Source: Methylomicrobium lacus_A (GTDB taxonomy: Bacteria > Pseudomonadota > Gammaproteobacteria > Methylococcales > Methylomonadaceae). Taken from it: 64,000 nt of DNA. The position numbers were made by a program, and so were the translations under genes. The stretch lies in the NCBI RefSeq assembly GCF_041897535.1, contig NZ_CP169217.1, forward strand, positions 186,001 through 250,000. The letters run 5' to 3'. The notes beneath the pieces are model-generated. The model saw only the letters and a program-made list of their open reading frames with translations, made no database searches and was not told the origin of the DNA. Shown piece after piece: positions 32,017 through 40,355 of this stretch (position 1 is its first letter; each line of letters begins with the position of its first letter).

Positions 32017-34167
32017 TCAAAACTTGCCGTAGTAGCCTTCTTTCAACGCGTCGAACAGATTCGCGGCGGTGTGGGTCTCGCCGTCGTATTCGACTTCCTC
32101 GTTGCCTTTGAATTCAACCACATGGCCGTCTTCGAGCGTGAACTGGTAGGTGGTGTTTTCGAGGTCCTTGTCCTTGACCAACACGCCCTGGAACACTTCC
32201 GGATTGAAGCGGAAGGTCGTGCAGCCTTTCAGGCCTTTTTCATACGCATATTCGTAGATCGACTTGAAATCCTCGTAAGGGTAGGCGGTCGGCACGTTCG
32301 CGGTTTTCGAGATCGACGAATCGATCCACTTTTGCGCGGCGGCCTGAATGTCGACATGCTGCTTCGGCGTGACGTCGTCGGCGGCGATGAAATAATCCGG
32401 CAGTTGCTGGCTCGGATCGTCGCTGTACGGCATCGCGTCCGGGTTGACCATCTCGCGGTAGGCCAACAGCTCGAACGAATACACGTCGACCTTTTCCTTC
32501 GATTTCTTGCCGGCGCGGATCACGTTGCGCGAATAGTGGTGCGCGAAGCTCGGCTCGATGCCGTTGCTGGCGTTGTTCGCGAGCGACAGCGAAATGGTGC
32601 CGGTCGGCGCGATCGAGCTGTGATGGGTGAAGCGGCAGCCGGTTTGCGCGATTTCGGCGACCAGGCCGGGTTCGACTTCGGCCAGTTGCTGCATGTAGCG
32701 GCTGTATTTCGCGTGCAGAACCTTGCCGGGAATCGTGTCGCCGATCTTGTAACCGTCCGCGATCATTTCCGGGCGCTTGTGCAGCATTTCGCCGGTCACC
32801 TTGAACGTCTGTTCCATGATCGGCGCGGGGCCTTTTTCCTTCGCCAGCGCCAGGCCTTCCTTCCAGCCTTCGACGGCCAGCACTTTGGTCACTTCTTCGG
32901 TAAAGCGCAGCGATTCGGCGTCGCCGTATTTCATGCCGAGCAGGGTGACGGTCGAACCGAGGCCGAGGTAGCCCATGCCGTGGCGGCGCTTGCTGAAAAT
33001 TTCATCGCGCTGCTTGGACAGGGGCAGGCCGTTGATTTCGACCACGTTGTCGAGCATGCGGGTAAAGATACGCACGGTCTTGCGGTAAGTGTCCCAATCG
33101 AAATGCGCCTCGCCGGTGAACGGCTTGACCACGAAACGGGTCAGGTTGATCGAACCGAGCAGGCAGCTGCCGTAAGGGGGCAGGGGCTGTTCGCCGCAGG
33201 GATTGGTCGCGCGGATGTTTTCGCAGAACCAGTTGTTGTTCATCTCGTTGACCTTGTCGATCAGGATGAAGCCGGGTTCGGCATAATCATAAGTCGAGCT
33301 CATGATGATGTCCCACAAACGGCGCGCCGGCATCGTCTTGGTGATCCGGCAGGCGACCAGGCCGTCATTGTTCACGATGTAGCCGTCCTTGCCGGGCAGG
33401 TCGCGCCAGAGGATCTGTTTGCTGTCGCTCAAATCCAGCTTGTCGGTCTTGACTTCTTTCTCGGTGACCGGAAACGATAACGGCCAGGGCTTGTCGTTTT
33501 TGACCGCTTCGACAAATTCCTTGGTGATCAGGAGCGAGAGGTTGAACTGGCGCAGACGGCCGTCCTCGCGCTTGGCGCGGATGAATTCGACCACGTCGGG
33601 GTGGCCGACATCGAAGGTCGCCATTTGCGCGCCGCGGCGGCCGCCGGCGGAGGAGACGGTGAAGCACATCTTGTCGTAGATGTCCATGAACGACAAAGGC
33701 CCCGAAGTATAAGCGCCGGCGCCGGAGACATAGGCGTTTTTCGGGCGCAGGGTAGAAAATTCGTAGCCGATGCCGCAGCCGGCCTTCAAAGTCAGCCCGG
33801 CCTCATGCACCTTGGCCAGAATGTCGTCCATCGAATCGCCGATGGTGCCGGAGACGGTGCAGTTGATCGTCGAGGTCGCCGGCTTGTGTTCCAAAGCGCC
33901 CGCATTCGACACGATCCGGCCGGCCGGGATTGCGCCCTGACGCAATGCCCACAGGAATTCCTTATAATATTTTTCCTGCTTCGGCTTGCCGACTTCGACT
34001 TCGGACAAGGCTTTCGCGACCCGTTGATAGGTCTCGTCCATGCTCGCATCGATTGCCGTCCCTTCCTTCGTTTTCAGGCGGTATTTGGTGTCCCAGATGT
34101 CGAGCGAGGCATCCTGAAAAGGAATTTCGGTCACGGTGTTGGGGATGACATGAAGAAGTGCTGTCAT
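32017..34167 (-). CDS. nrdJ: Adenosylcobalamin-dependent ribonucleotide reductase, catalytic part
   Basis: 716 residues. A class II enzyme that reduces ribonucleotides using B12 and no oxygen. Marks: TSTINCTVSGTIGDSMDDI (first redox cysteine), GCGIGYEFSTLRPKNAYVSGAGAYTSGPLSFMDIYDKMC, SSAGGRRGAQMATFDVGHPDVVEFI, the catalytic NPCGEQPLPPYGSCLLGSINL (about 324), and APTGTISL. It is split from its zinc-ribbon partner. The upstream region has a NrdR box overlapping the promoter but no cobalamin riboswitch that I can see. Confidence 0.97.
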   Translation of the reverse strand: MTALLHVIPNTVTEIPFQDASLDIWDTKYRLKTKEGTAIDASMDETYQRVAKALSEVEVGKPKQEKYYKEFLWALRQGAIPAGRIVSNAGALEHKPATSTINCTVSGTIGDSMDDILAKVHEAGLTLKAGCGIGYEFSTLRPKNAYVSGAGAYTSGPLSFMDIYDKMCFTVSSAGGRRGAQMATFDVGHPDVVEFIRAKREDGRLRQFNLSLLITKEFVEAVKNDKPWPLSFPVTEKEVKTDKLDLSDSKQILWRDLPGKDGYIVNNDGLVACRITKTMPARRLWDIIMSSTYDYAEPGFILIDKVNEMNNNWFCENIRATNPCGEQPLPPYGSCLLGSINLTRFVVKPFTGEAHFDWDTYRKTVRIFTRMLDNVVEINGLPLSKQRDEIFSKRRHGMGYLGLGSTVTLLGMKYGDAESLRFTEEVTKVLAVEGWKEGLALAKEKGPAPIMEQTFKVTGEMLHKRPEMIADGYKIGDTIPGKVLHAKYSRYMQQLAEVEPGLVAEIAQTGCRFTHHSSIAPTGTISLSLANNASNGIEPSFAHHYSRNVIRAGKKSKEKVDVYSFELLAYREMVNPDAMPYSDDPSQQLPDYFIAADDVTPKQHVDIQAAAQKWIDSSISKTANVPTAYPYEDFKSIYEYAYEKGLKGCTTFRFNPEVFQGVLVKDKDLENTTYQFTLEDGHVVEFKGNEEVEYDGETHTAANLFDALKEGYYGKF

Positions 34168-34254
34168 GGCGATCTCTCTTTTAAGTCGTGGGTGAATAAG
34201 GCGTAAAATAACATTAAATCAGCAAGTTAGGTGGTAGGTGGATTGCTGGTCAAA

Positions 34255-34301
34255 TGTCTATATGTGGGTTGTTGCGATTATATTAACACAACATATAGTG
34301 C
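34255..34301 (-). promoter_or_regulatory. nrdJ promoter with NrdR box pair
   Basis: The palindrome ACACAACATATAGTGC (34286-34301) matches the NrdR consensus ACACWATATATWGTGT at 14 of 16 positions. A degenerate second box (TGTCTATATGTGGGTT, 34255-34270, 9 of 16) starts 31 bp away, the usual three-turn spacing. A minus-strand TATAAT -10 sits at 34277-34282 between them. Repression by NrdR when dATP is high is expected. Confidence 0.75.
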
Positions 34302-34496
34302 TTAAAAGCAAAAAGAATACAAATTTAGAAAACGCCGAGACTGAAAAAATCGAAACCTTAAAAAAGGCTTTTAGAATCAAGGGGAGAGGGGGGATAGCTC
34401 GGATGCGGCTGAGATAAAAAAGCCTTTTTGCCGCCGCAGTCGGAGAAAAATTACCGCAGCGGCTGCGCCTGGAATGAAAAAATTGCGCTGAAAGGC

Positions 34497-34524
34497 TTGC
34501 AATAAAATTTCATTCGGTTATTAT
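34497..34524 (+). promoter_or_regulatory. tRNA-Ser promoter
   Basis: TTGCAA (34497-34502), a 16-bp spacer and TATTAT (34519-34524), ending 11 bp before the mature tRNA 5' end. The GC-rich discriminator expected of stringently controlled stable RNA promoters is only partly present. Confidence 0.7.
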
Positions 34525-34535
34525 AGTGGGCTCAC

Positions 34536-34626
34536 GGAGAGATGGCTGAGTGGTTTAAGGCAGCGGTCTTGAAAACCGTCGTGGGTTTGTAGCCCACCCA
34601 GAGTTCGAATCTCTGTCTCTCCGCCA
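34536..34626 (+). tRNA. serT: tRNA-Ser (anticodon TGA)
   Basis: 91 nt including encoded CCA. Acceptor arms GGAGAGA and TCTCTCC, D-arm GGCTGAGTGGTTTAAGGC, anticodon loop CTTGAAA with TGA at 34570-34572, a long class II variable arm (GTGGGTTTGTAGCCCAC) and TPsiC loop GTTCGAA. It reads UCA and other UCN codons. A decayed integrase lies downstream, so the gene has probably served as an attachment site. Confidence 0.96.
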
Positions 34627-34866
34627 TCGTCTTATTATAAATCAATAGCTTACGCTATTTCTTGGGTTTCTGTCCACCAGTTTACCCACCACAAAGCGCC
34701 GGATTATGGCGGACAATGTGCCGGCAATAGTTGCGGTTCGCATCGGGCATAACACTCATCTGAGCCAAAAGCTCCTATTCCTTTGGTTTTTCTAGGCCCG
34801 GTCAATCTCTCATGAAACTTGGGCTCTAGGTCTTCAGGTTTCAAATAAGTTCTGATCGGTCCAACC
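34627..34866. other. Non-coding stretch between tRNA-Ser and the integrase remnant
   Basis: No open gene is supported here. It may be the eroded 3' side of an integrated element. I looked for a second copy of the tRNA 3' end (an att repeat) in the window and saw none. Confidence 0.4.
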
Positions 34867-35125
34867 TTAGCCGATTCCGCGCGATGTCCGGGTTACAGCT
34901 CCGACGACCTTATCGTTGACGTAGTGCTTCTCAATCAGTTCGATTACGACTGTCGACCGGAATGAATGAAAGGATAAATTCCTTGGCTTGCTCACGGTGA
35001 TGTTTATCCAGTTACCTATGGTCTTTTCCTTCAGCTCTCGGAATCGACGGAGATATACGGGGAAAATCGCCGTGTGTCACTCGATCAATGACCTCAAAAA
35101 AATTGACGATAAAATAATTTATCTT
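34867..35125 (-). pseudogene. Decayed phage/island-type tyrosine recombinase, C-terminal part
   Basis: The minus strand reads FFEVIDRVTHGDFP in one frame. After a one-base shift it continues VYLRRFRELKEKTIGNWIN, then ITVSKPRNLSFHSFRSTVVIELIEKHYVNDKVVGAVTRTSRGIG and TAA at 34867. SFHSFRST corresponds to the H-x-x-R active-site box of P4-type integrases (usually HSFRHT), with the second His lost. No catalytic Tyr segment remains. It lies 240 bp beyond tRNA-Ser, the normal site for such an integrase. Confidence 0.8.
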
Positions 35126-35284
35126 AAAGGATTACCCTAGAAACGACGATCTCACCTCAGCCTATACCAACGTGCTGATCGCGTCTTCTCTGGTCATGCC
35201 TCGACGTATGAACGCATTCTCTTGCTCAGGCATGTCTGGGGACCGTTCGTGCTGGTACTTCAGGATCGGCAGGGGACTGTGTGT

Positions 35285-35296
35285 GGGGGGGGGGGG
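35285..35296 (+). repeat. Homopolymer tract of 12 G
   Basis: Twelve consecutive G residues, preceded by TGTGT, in the gap between the integrase remnant and the epimerase gene. It is outside any supported gene. Such tracts slip during replication and also during sequencing, so the length is uncertain. Confidence 0.85.
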
Positions 35297-35370
35297 CAGT
35301 TCGTCGATCGGTCGAATGTTTAGGCTTAGATAGACACAGGACGAACGCGGGCTGCCGAAGGCAATTACCG

Positions 35371-36396
35371 CTAACTAATTTTTCGCTGCTGAAATCGGAC
35401 GGATCCCAGTTCAGCTTTCGCGAAAAATGCTGGCGCTCCTGATGATTTCGTTTGTTGCATGAGAAACCAGCCAGCATAATTCGATACCCCGGTTTCGAAG
35501 TCCGTCTGGCGCTTGAAACCAATGTCTTCAAGTTTCTTTTGCGAATAGTTGCAATGCGGATTGATATTGTCTTTACCCAATGCTCGTAGCAGCAGACGCA
35601 AGACGACTAGCGGAAGAGAAATTTGCGGCAGCGGATAATCGGGCAAGCCATACGAACGTATTAAAAAACGCTCGACGTCAATAAAACTATTATTCGGAAA
35701 GGCATCGTCGGAAACAATAAATACGCTCCCCTTGAACGGTTTTGCATATCGAAGCAGAAACAGAATGGCTGCAACCACGTTATCGATATAGACCAGGTTC
35801 ATTCGTCTCTGGCCGAAAAGGCAGGTTTTTAGATAGTTTCGCCAAAGACTGCCGTGAACCAGGTCGGTGCTCAGTTTATTCAACTGCTTCCCTCCAGGGC
35901 CAAAAACGGCGGTCGGACGCAGAATGACGGCCTCTAGATGCCCCTTGGCCGCGTCCAGAATCGTCTGTTCGATTTTGAGCTTGGTGATCCCGTATTCGGT
36001 GATCGGCCGGCATTCACTCGCCTCGGTGATTTGATCCGCCGAGTTGCGGCCGGAAACAACGGCGGTACTGCAGTGGATAAGCCTTGCGATTCCTGACGAC
36101 AGGCAAGCATTAAGCAAATTTTGCATCATGGCAAGATTGCCTTGTTCGTCGGCTTCCGATGAATAAACCAGATTAATAACCGTACAACCGGGCTCGAGCA
36201 AATTGCGCAAGGAATCGACATCATTCAGATCGCCTTGGCTGACTTCAACGTTTTTAGGCCATTGAATGGAGTTTCTTTCTTGAAGTTTTGGCCTGACAAG
36301 CACCTTTATCCTTATATCTTTTATCGTTACAAGCGAGTCCAGTAAATATCTTCCTATGTAACCAGTAGCGCCTAAAATTACAATGGTCTGGTGCAT
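35371..36396 (-). CDS. NAD-dependent epimerase/dehydratase (extended SDR)
   Basis: 341 residues. The N-terminal NAD-binding GATGYIG motif (about 9-15) is followed by GDLNDVDSLRNLL, the catalytic Ser region HCSTAVVSG, and the YxxxK pair in ITEYGITKLKIEQ. LRPTAVFGPGGKQLN and a C-terminal substrate domain complete it. It likely modifies a nucleotide sugar; the exact reaction cannot be told. It belongs with the flippase, kinase and nucleotidyltransferase genes beyond an insertion remnant. Confidence 0.86.
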   Translation of the reverse strand: MHQTIVILGATGYIGRYLLDSLVTIKDIRIKVLVRPKLQERNSIQWPKNVEVSQGDLNDVDSLRNLLEPGCTVINLVYSSEADEQGNLAMMQNLLNACLSSGIARLIHCSTAVVSGRNSADQITEASECRPITEYGITKLKIEQTILDAAKGHLEAVILRPTAVFGPGGKQLNKLSTDLVHGSLWRNYLKTCLFGQRRMNLVYIDNVVAAILFLLRYAKPFKGSVFIVSDDAFPNNSFIDVERFLIRSYGLPDYPLPQISLPLVVLRLLLRALGKDNINPHCNYSQKKLEDIGFKRQTDFETGVSNYAGWFLMQQTKSSGAPAFFAKAELGSVRFQQRKIS

Positions 36397-37249
36397 GATG
36401 TGTAAGATTGTCCATTAAATGCGAAAGTGGAATCCCTGATCCCCGATTCGAAAGGGGTTGTCGTTTCTATTGTTCATTATTTAGTCCTTGACCAATCAAG
36501 GAATCGGTACCTTGATTGTCCAGGAAAAAACCAACCGAGATCGCGGACGCTTTGGATATGTCATAAGGTTTTGGGACTTTATGACGATGAGATAGCTGTT
36601 AAGCATTCAGCTGATTAAGCAATGCTATATAAATATACAAGCATTATTTGTGCCAAAATGCTCAAACCTGTCGAGCACAGCGTTTGCAGATGCCTAGATC
36701 GACTGAAGCACCTAGAAGAAAAGAGGGGCTTATCCGGTTAATTATTCAGGTAGCGGCGCTGGAATCGGAAGTTTAGGATAATTGAGGTTGCTACATTGCT
36801 CTTCTCAATCCAGCGTAACAACAGGAGCTAAGGAAACTCTGGTTATGTTCTTCGACAAGTTCTTGACGAGCAGTCAGTTGATGATTCCGCTCGTGGTAAA
36901 TTTGTCGAACCATGAACGAAAGTAACTTATTCAGAGTCACCTTAATCTTTCATTGAATCAGTGCAAGGCGTCTTTATTTTAAGCAAAGGGTATTTGCTGT
37001 GTTTCTATATAAGCAAATAACCAGCAAATTGTGTCTATAAATCAGCAGAGAGCAACAGCCCGTAACCTTCAATCCCCCAATTTATAAGACAAATCTAATG
37101 TGGATCGATAAGGGCGTAGCAAAGGCTGAACGCATCGCAGAAAGCCACTCTTTGTCGACTTGGTCTGTAAAGTAGTGGCTATTCTTGCTTGTTCGTATTT
37201 ATTAACTGATGTTACGCACCCACCTATGAAAAACCGGTATGCTGTCAGG
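36397..37249. other. About 850 bp with no supportable gene
   Basis: AT-rich and stop-rich in all frames. A perfect 9-bp hairpin CAATCAAGG/CCTTGATTG lies at 36493-36518 and the arms agccact/agtggct near 37140-37185. It separates the epimerase from the rest of the surface cluster and abuts the IS701 fragment, so it probably contains eroded insertion or gene remains. Confidence 0.45.
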
Positions 37250-37662
37250 ATGAAAAAGCAGACCTAGAGATATACACCGACTATTTGATTAGCACGTTTG
37301 GTACAGCGACAGCGACCGGTTTATCGGCGATGGTTGAAGGAGATGTGAGCCATGATCGAGTCACGCGCTTTTTATCGGAACTCGAATATACGTCGCGAGA
37401 TTTATGGGGACAAGTGAAATCGACGGTTCGGCAGATAGAGCGGGAAGACGGCGTATTGATTTTCGACGATACAATCCAAAAGAAAGCCTGGACGGACGAA
37501 AACGAAGTGATGTGTTGGCATTATGATCATTGCCAAGGGCGTTCGGTACGGGGAATCAACCAGCTCAATGCGCTGTATCACAGCGGAGGCGATTCTATTC
37601 CGGTCGCTTTTGAGCTGATCCGTAAGCCTTATCAGGAAGATGGAATGCTAACAAATGTGTAA
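37250..37662 (+). pseudogene. IS701-type DDE transposase, frameshifted and truncated
   Basis: From ATG 37250 the reading frame is lost in a run of five A. Restoring one A gives MKKADLEIYTDYLISTFGTATATGLSAM, which continues with DVSHDRVTRFLSELEYTSRDLW, EREDGVLIFDDTIQKKAWTDENEVMCWHYDHCQGRSVRGINQLNALYH, and VAFELIRKPYQ. The first catalytic Asp region (IFDDTIQ) is present. The sequence then breaks off into EDGMLTNV and stops; roughly two thirds of a normal transposase is missing. Confidence 0.85.
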
Positions 37663-37711
37663 GTGCTAGAAAAAGTTTAAGTCCCGATTGACATTGGCAT
37701 TCATCAATCGG

Positions 37712-39139
37712 TCAACTGGTTTTTTCCATTTTGTGAAAAACCTTCAAAATTGCGAGAAAAATGGCTAGCGCAACCGAAACTTCGAGCGTTTTACCCATTA
37801 TTATCAACGAAGTTTCATTCATGAACAACGGCAGATATGCCCCTGAAAGAGCCATGGAGCCAAGTAAAACGATCATGAATGACCTCATCGTCGGCCAGCG
37901 CATCGGATGTAAACGTTTTGCGATTGCCGAGGCGCAAAACAAATACACGCAAGCTGAAAGCAGGGAGACGGCAGCCATGCCGAATACGCCAAATCGAGGA
38001 ACAACAAAGGGGCTGATCACGAGAAGCGTCAGCACGGCCAGACAGGAAACGAGTAAAAGCATTTTGGTGCCTGACTTGATGAAATAATAAACCGTGGCGA
38101 CGTACTGGTAGGCGCCGTATATCGCCTGGCGCGTCAGCAGCAAGGGAACGATCGGCCAGGCGTCATAAAAATTTTTGCCCGCAAACAGAGTGATGACAGG
38201 TTCGGCCAATATCGAACCGATCACCGCAATGACCATAAACGCCGCGGTGACTAAAACCATCTTCTTGCGCAGCAGCGAAAAATCTTTTGCCTGCGCTGTT
38301 TCGAGCATGGCAAACATGCGAGGGCGCAACGCGGTCGTGAACGATGTCGTGATGATTGTCAACAGATTCGCAATCGAAGAAGCGACCGCATACAGGCCGG
38401 TGGTCTGTATGCCGGCGAAATAAGCCAAAAGGCTGCGCTCGATGGCCGGTAAAAATGCGCCGATCGAAAAATGCGGAACCAGCGGCAGTCCGTAAGCCAA
38501 TGCCTGTTTGAGCTCGTTCTTATCCAGCCGGTGGGAGAGTTTTCGCGTTAACGCAAACACTGCCCACATCGCTCCCAGCCAATTCGCCGTTGCCAAGGCG
38601 AGAAGCACGCCGACGATGCCCAGTTTTAAGCCGACGACGAGGCCTAGATTTCCAAACAGGGTTACCGCCAGCACCACCGACATCAATTTGGCATACTCGG
38701 ACAGTCGCGACTGCATTTTTAATGCCTCGCCATACACGCGGATGATCGGCAAGGTGACCGCGGCGCCGACGGTCAGCGTGATGACGATCGCCAGCGGCCG
38801 ATCGAATTCGAAAAAACCGCACCAGGCCAGGATGCCGGTCGCGGACATGATTGCCAGCGCAATGATCAGGATAAATTTGATCGGCGTCAGCAGCTCGATC
38901 TGCCAGGGTTGCTCCTGCGTTCTGTGACTGAAAATGGACTGTACGACCGCCCGGCTGAAACCGAATTCCAGGACGGTTGCCGATCCTGTCACCATCGCGG
39001 TACATAACGAAATCAAGCCGTAATCGGCGGCCGAAAGAAAATGGGTATGCACCGGCAGCAAAATAACCCAAATCAGTGACTGAGCGATGCCGACGATCGA
39101 ATAAACGCCGCCGGCTTTTAAGATTCCGCTGGTTTTCAC
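37712..39139 (-). CDS. Polysaccharide flippase (Wzx-like, MATE/MVF superfamily)
   Basis: 475 residues with about 12-14 hydrophobic helices and no signal peptide. It begins GGVYSIVGIAQSLIWVILLPVHTHFLSAADYGLISLCTAMVT, the usual N-terminal helix pair with the YGxxS motif. It is expected to flip lipid-linked sugar units across the inner membrane. The start overlaps the kinase gene stop by four bases (ATGA), so the two are translationally coupled. Its sugar substrate is not predictable. Confidence 0.88.
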   Translation of the reverse strand: MKTSGILKAGGVYSIVGIAQSLIWVILLPVHTHFLSAADYGLISLCTAMVTGSATVLEFGFSRAVVQSIFSHRTQEQPWQIELLTPIKFILIIALAIMSATGILAWCGFFEFDRPLAIVITLTVGAAVTLPIIRVYGEALKMQSRLSEYAKLMSVVLAVTLFGNLGLVVGLKLGIVGVLLALATANWLGAMWAVFALTRKLSHRLDKNELKQALAYGLPLVPHFSIGAFLPAIERSLLAYFAGIQTTGLYAVASSIANLLTIITTSFTTALRPRMFAMLETAQAKDFSLLRKKMVLVTAAFMVIAVIGSILAEPVITLFAGKNFYDAWPIVPLLLTRQAIYGAYQYVATVYYFIKSGTKMLLLVSCLAVLTLLVISPFVVPRFGVFGMAAVSLLSACVYLFCASAIAKRLHPMRWPTMRSFMIVLLGSMALSGAYLPLFMNETSLIIMGKTLEVSVALAIFLAILKVFHKMEKTS

Positions 39140-40344
39140 GGCCGCATTTCAAGCCGGATCGGTCTCGCCGAGGACGGCGAGAAATGTCTTAGCAGCAGGC
39201 AAACGACAGCCAATGCGAAGCGCACGCCGGTTCTGGCTTTGCGGTAGCCATAGGCGGGCATTTTGCGCCCGGCCCAGTACACAAGCCGGCGCAGATGGAT
39301 CGAGACGGCCGTGTCATTATCTATTGCTTGCGGGGGGAAGCCGAAACTCTCCAGCCAGGGACGCGTTAAATAAGGCGGCGATCCGGGCGGGGTTGCGCCA
39401 GCAAAATTAGGCGGAATTCCTGCGATATCAAAGCTTTGCCAAAAACTTTCGGGACGTTCGGCATAGCGATGGAGAAATTCAAAATCGATCATCCATAATT
39501 TATCGTTGGCATCGAAAATACAGTTGCCCGCATGCGCGTCGATCACCGCATAACCCGCATCGTACAATTGCCTGAGCGCCGCAATGATCTGCCGGATTTT
39601 TTTGACCGGTACCAGTTTCCAACCGGTCGGATCATAGTGCGCCGCTTGCCGGATGAAAGGCAGGATCAGGGAATTGCCGTCGATCGACAGAGCCTTTGGG
39701 ATCGTATCGACCGTCTCCGCCAGCTGGCCGTAGGCCATTTTTTCCCGCTCCAATCTGTCGCGATAGCGGGGGCGGTAGATTTTTTCGACCGCGGGAGCCC
39801 CCTGGTAATCGATCAGATAAACCTTCGCGTAAATGCCGGTCCGGGTCAGCTCCCGCAGCACCGTATGCCGGCTGCTCACTTCACGTTCGCCTTCCGCGAT
39901 CCGCTTTTCGATCCCTGCCAGTGCTTCAGGCCAGAGTTTTTCGAGGCATTGGCGCGCAGCCTTTGCGTTTGCGGTTGAGCAAAGCATATCGCCTGATTTG
40001 TGGCCGGAAAACCTTGCGCGGATCGCTCTTTGGCAATGATAGGCAAATAACAGCAGCCTGGCATTGTCGATTCCTGGATATAAATGCCGTTGGGTAAAGT
40101 TTGGCGGGGTGACCGCCAGATCATAGGCGCCGATCACTAGGCCGATGCGGGAGTGCTTAGCAGTGCAGAAAGCGCTGTGCCACAGCTCCGGTGCCAGATG
40201 CTTCGCCAATTCCTCCGCTTCATGCGGGGCGGGAACTCTTTCAAATTCGAGATGCAGGCCGTATTGTTCCATCAGACCGGTCAAAAATCCCGGCGGCAGT
40301 AAGCGAAGGCCTTCTTCCGATACGGCAAATACGATCAGCGACAT
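39136..40344 (-). CDS. LPS-type kinase fold protein
   Basis: 402 residues. The N-terminal 170 residues are unrecognised. Residues about 170-330 look like a lipopolysaccharide or choline kinase fold: TRTGIYAKVYLIDYQGAPAVEKIYRPRYRDRLEREKMAY (Lys of the nucleotide site), ALRQLYDAGYAVIDAHAGNCIFDANDKLWMIDFEFLHRY (catalytic D-x-H-x-x-N, metal-binding DFE). A C-terminal basic, hydrophobic region follows. It probably phosphorylates a sugar in a surface polymer or its lipid carrier. It lies 11 bases after the nucleotidyltransferase gene. Confidence 0.75.
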   Translation of the reverse strand: MSLIVFAVSEEGLRLLPPGFLTGLMEQYGLHLEFERVPAPHEAEELAKHLAPELWHSAFCTAKHSRIGLVIGAYDLAVTPPNFTQRHLYPGIDNARLLLFAYHCQRAIRARFSGHKSGDMLCSTANAKAARQCLEKLWPEALAGIEKRIAEGEREVSSRHTVLRELTRTGIYAKVYLIDYQGAPAVEKIYRPRYRDRLEREKMAYGQLAETVDTIPKALSIDGNSLILPFIRQAAHYDPTGWKLVPVKKIRQIIAALRQLYDAGYAVIDAHAGNCIFDANDKLWMIDFEFLHRYAERPESFWQSFDIAGIPPNFAGATPPGSPPYLTRPWLESFGFPPQAIDNDTAVSIHLRRLVYWAGRKMPAYGYRKARTGVRFALAVVCLLLRHFSPSSARPIRLEMRP

Positions 40345-40355
40345 CGGCTTTCTAA

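Noticed and set aside
34168..34500. Cobalamin riboswitch upstream of nrdJ
   Set aside because: No B12-box (GCCACTG core) or fitting stem set is visible; only the NrdR boxes and promoter are supported.
36427..36618. Small plus-strand frame of 63 codons beside the epimerase gene
   Set aside because: No ribosome site, no protein-like composition, and a hairpin crosses it.
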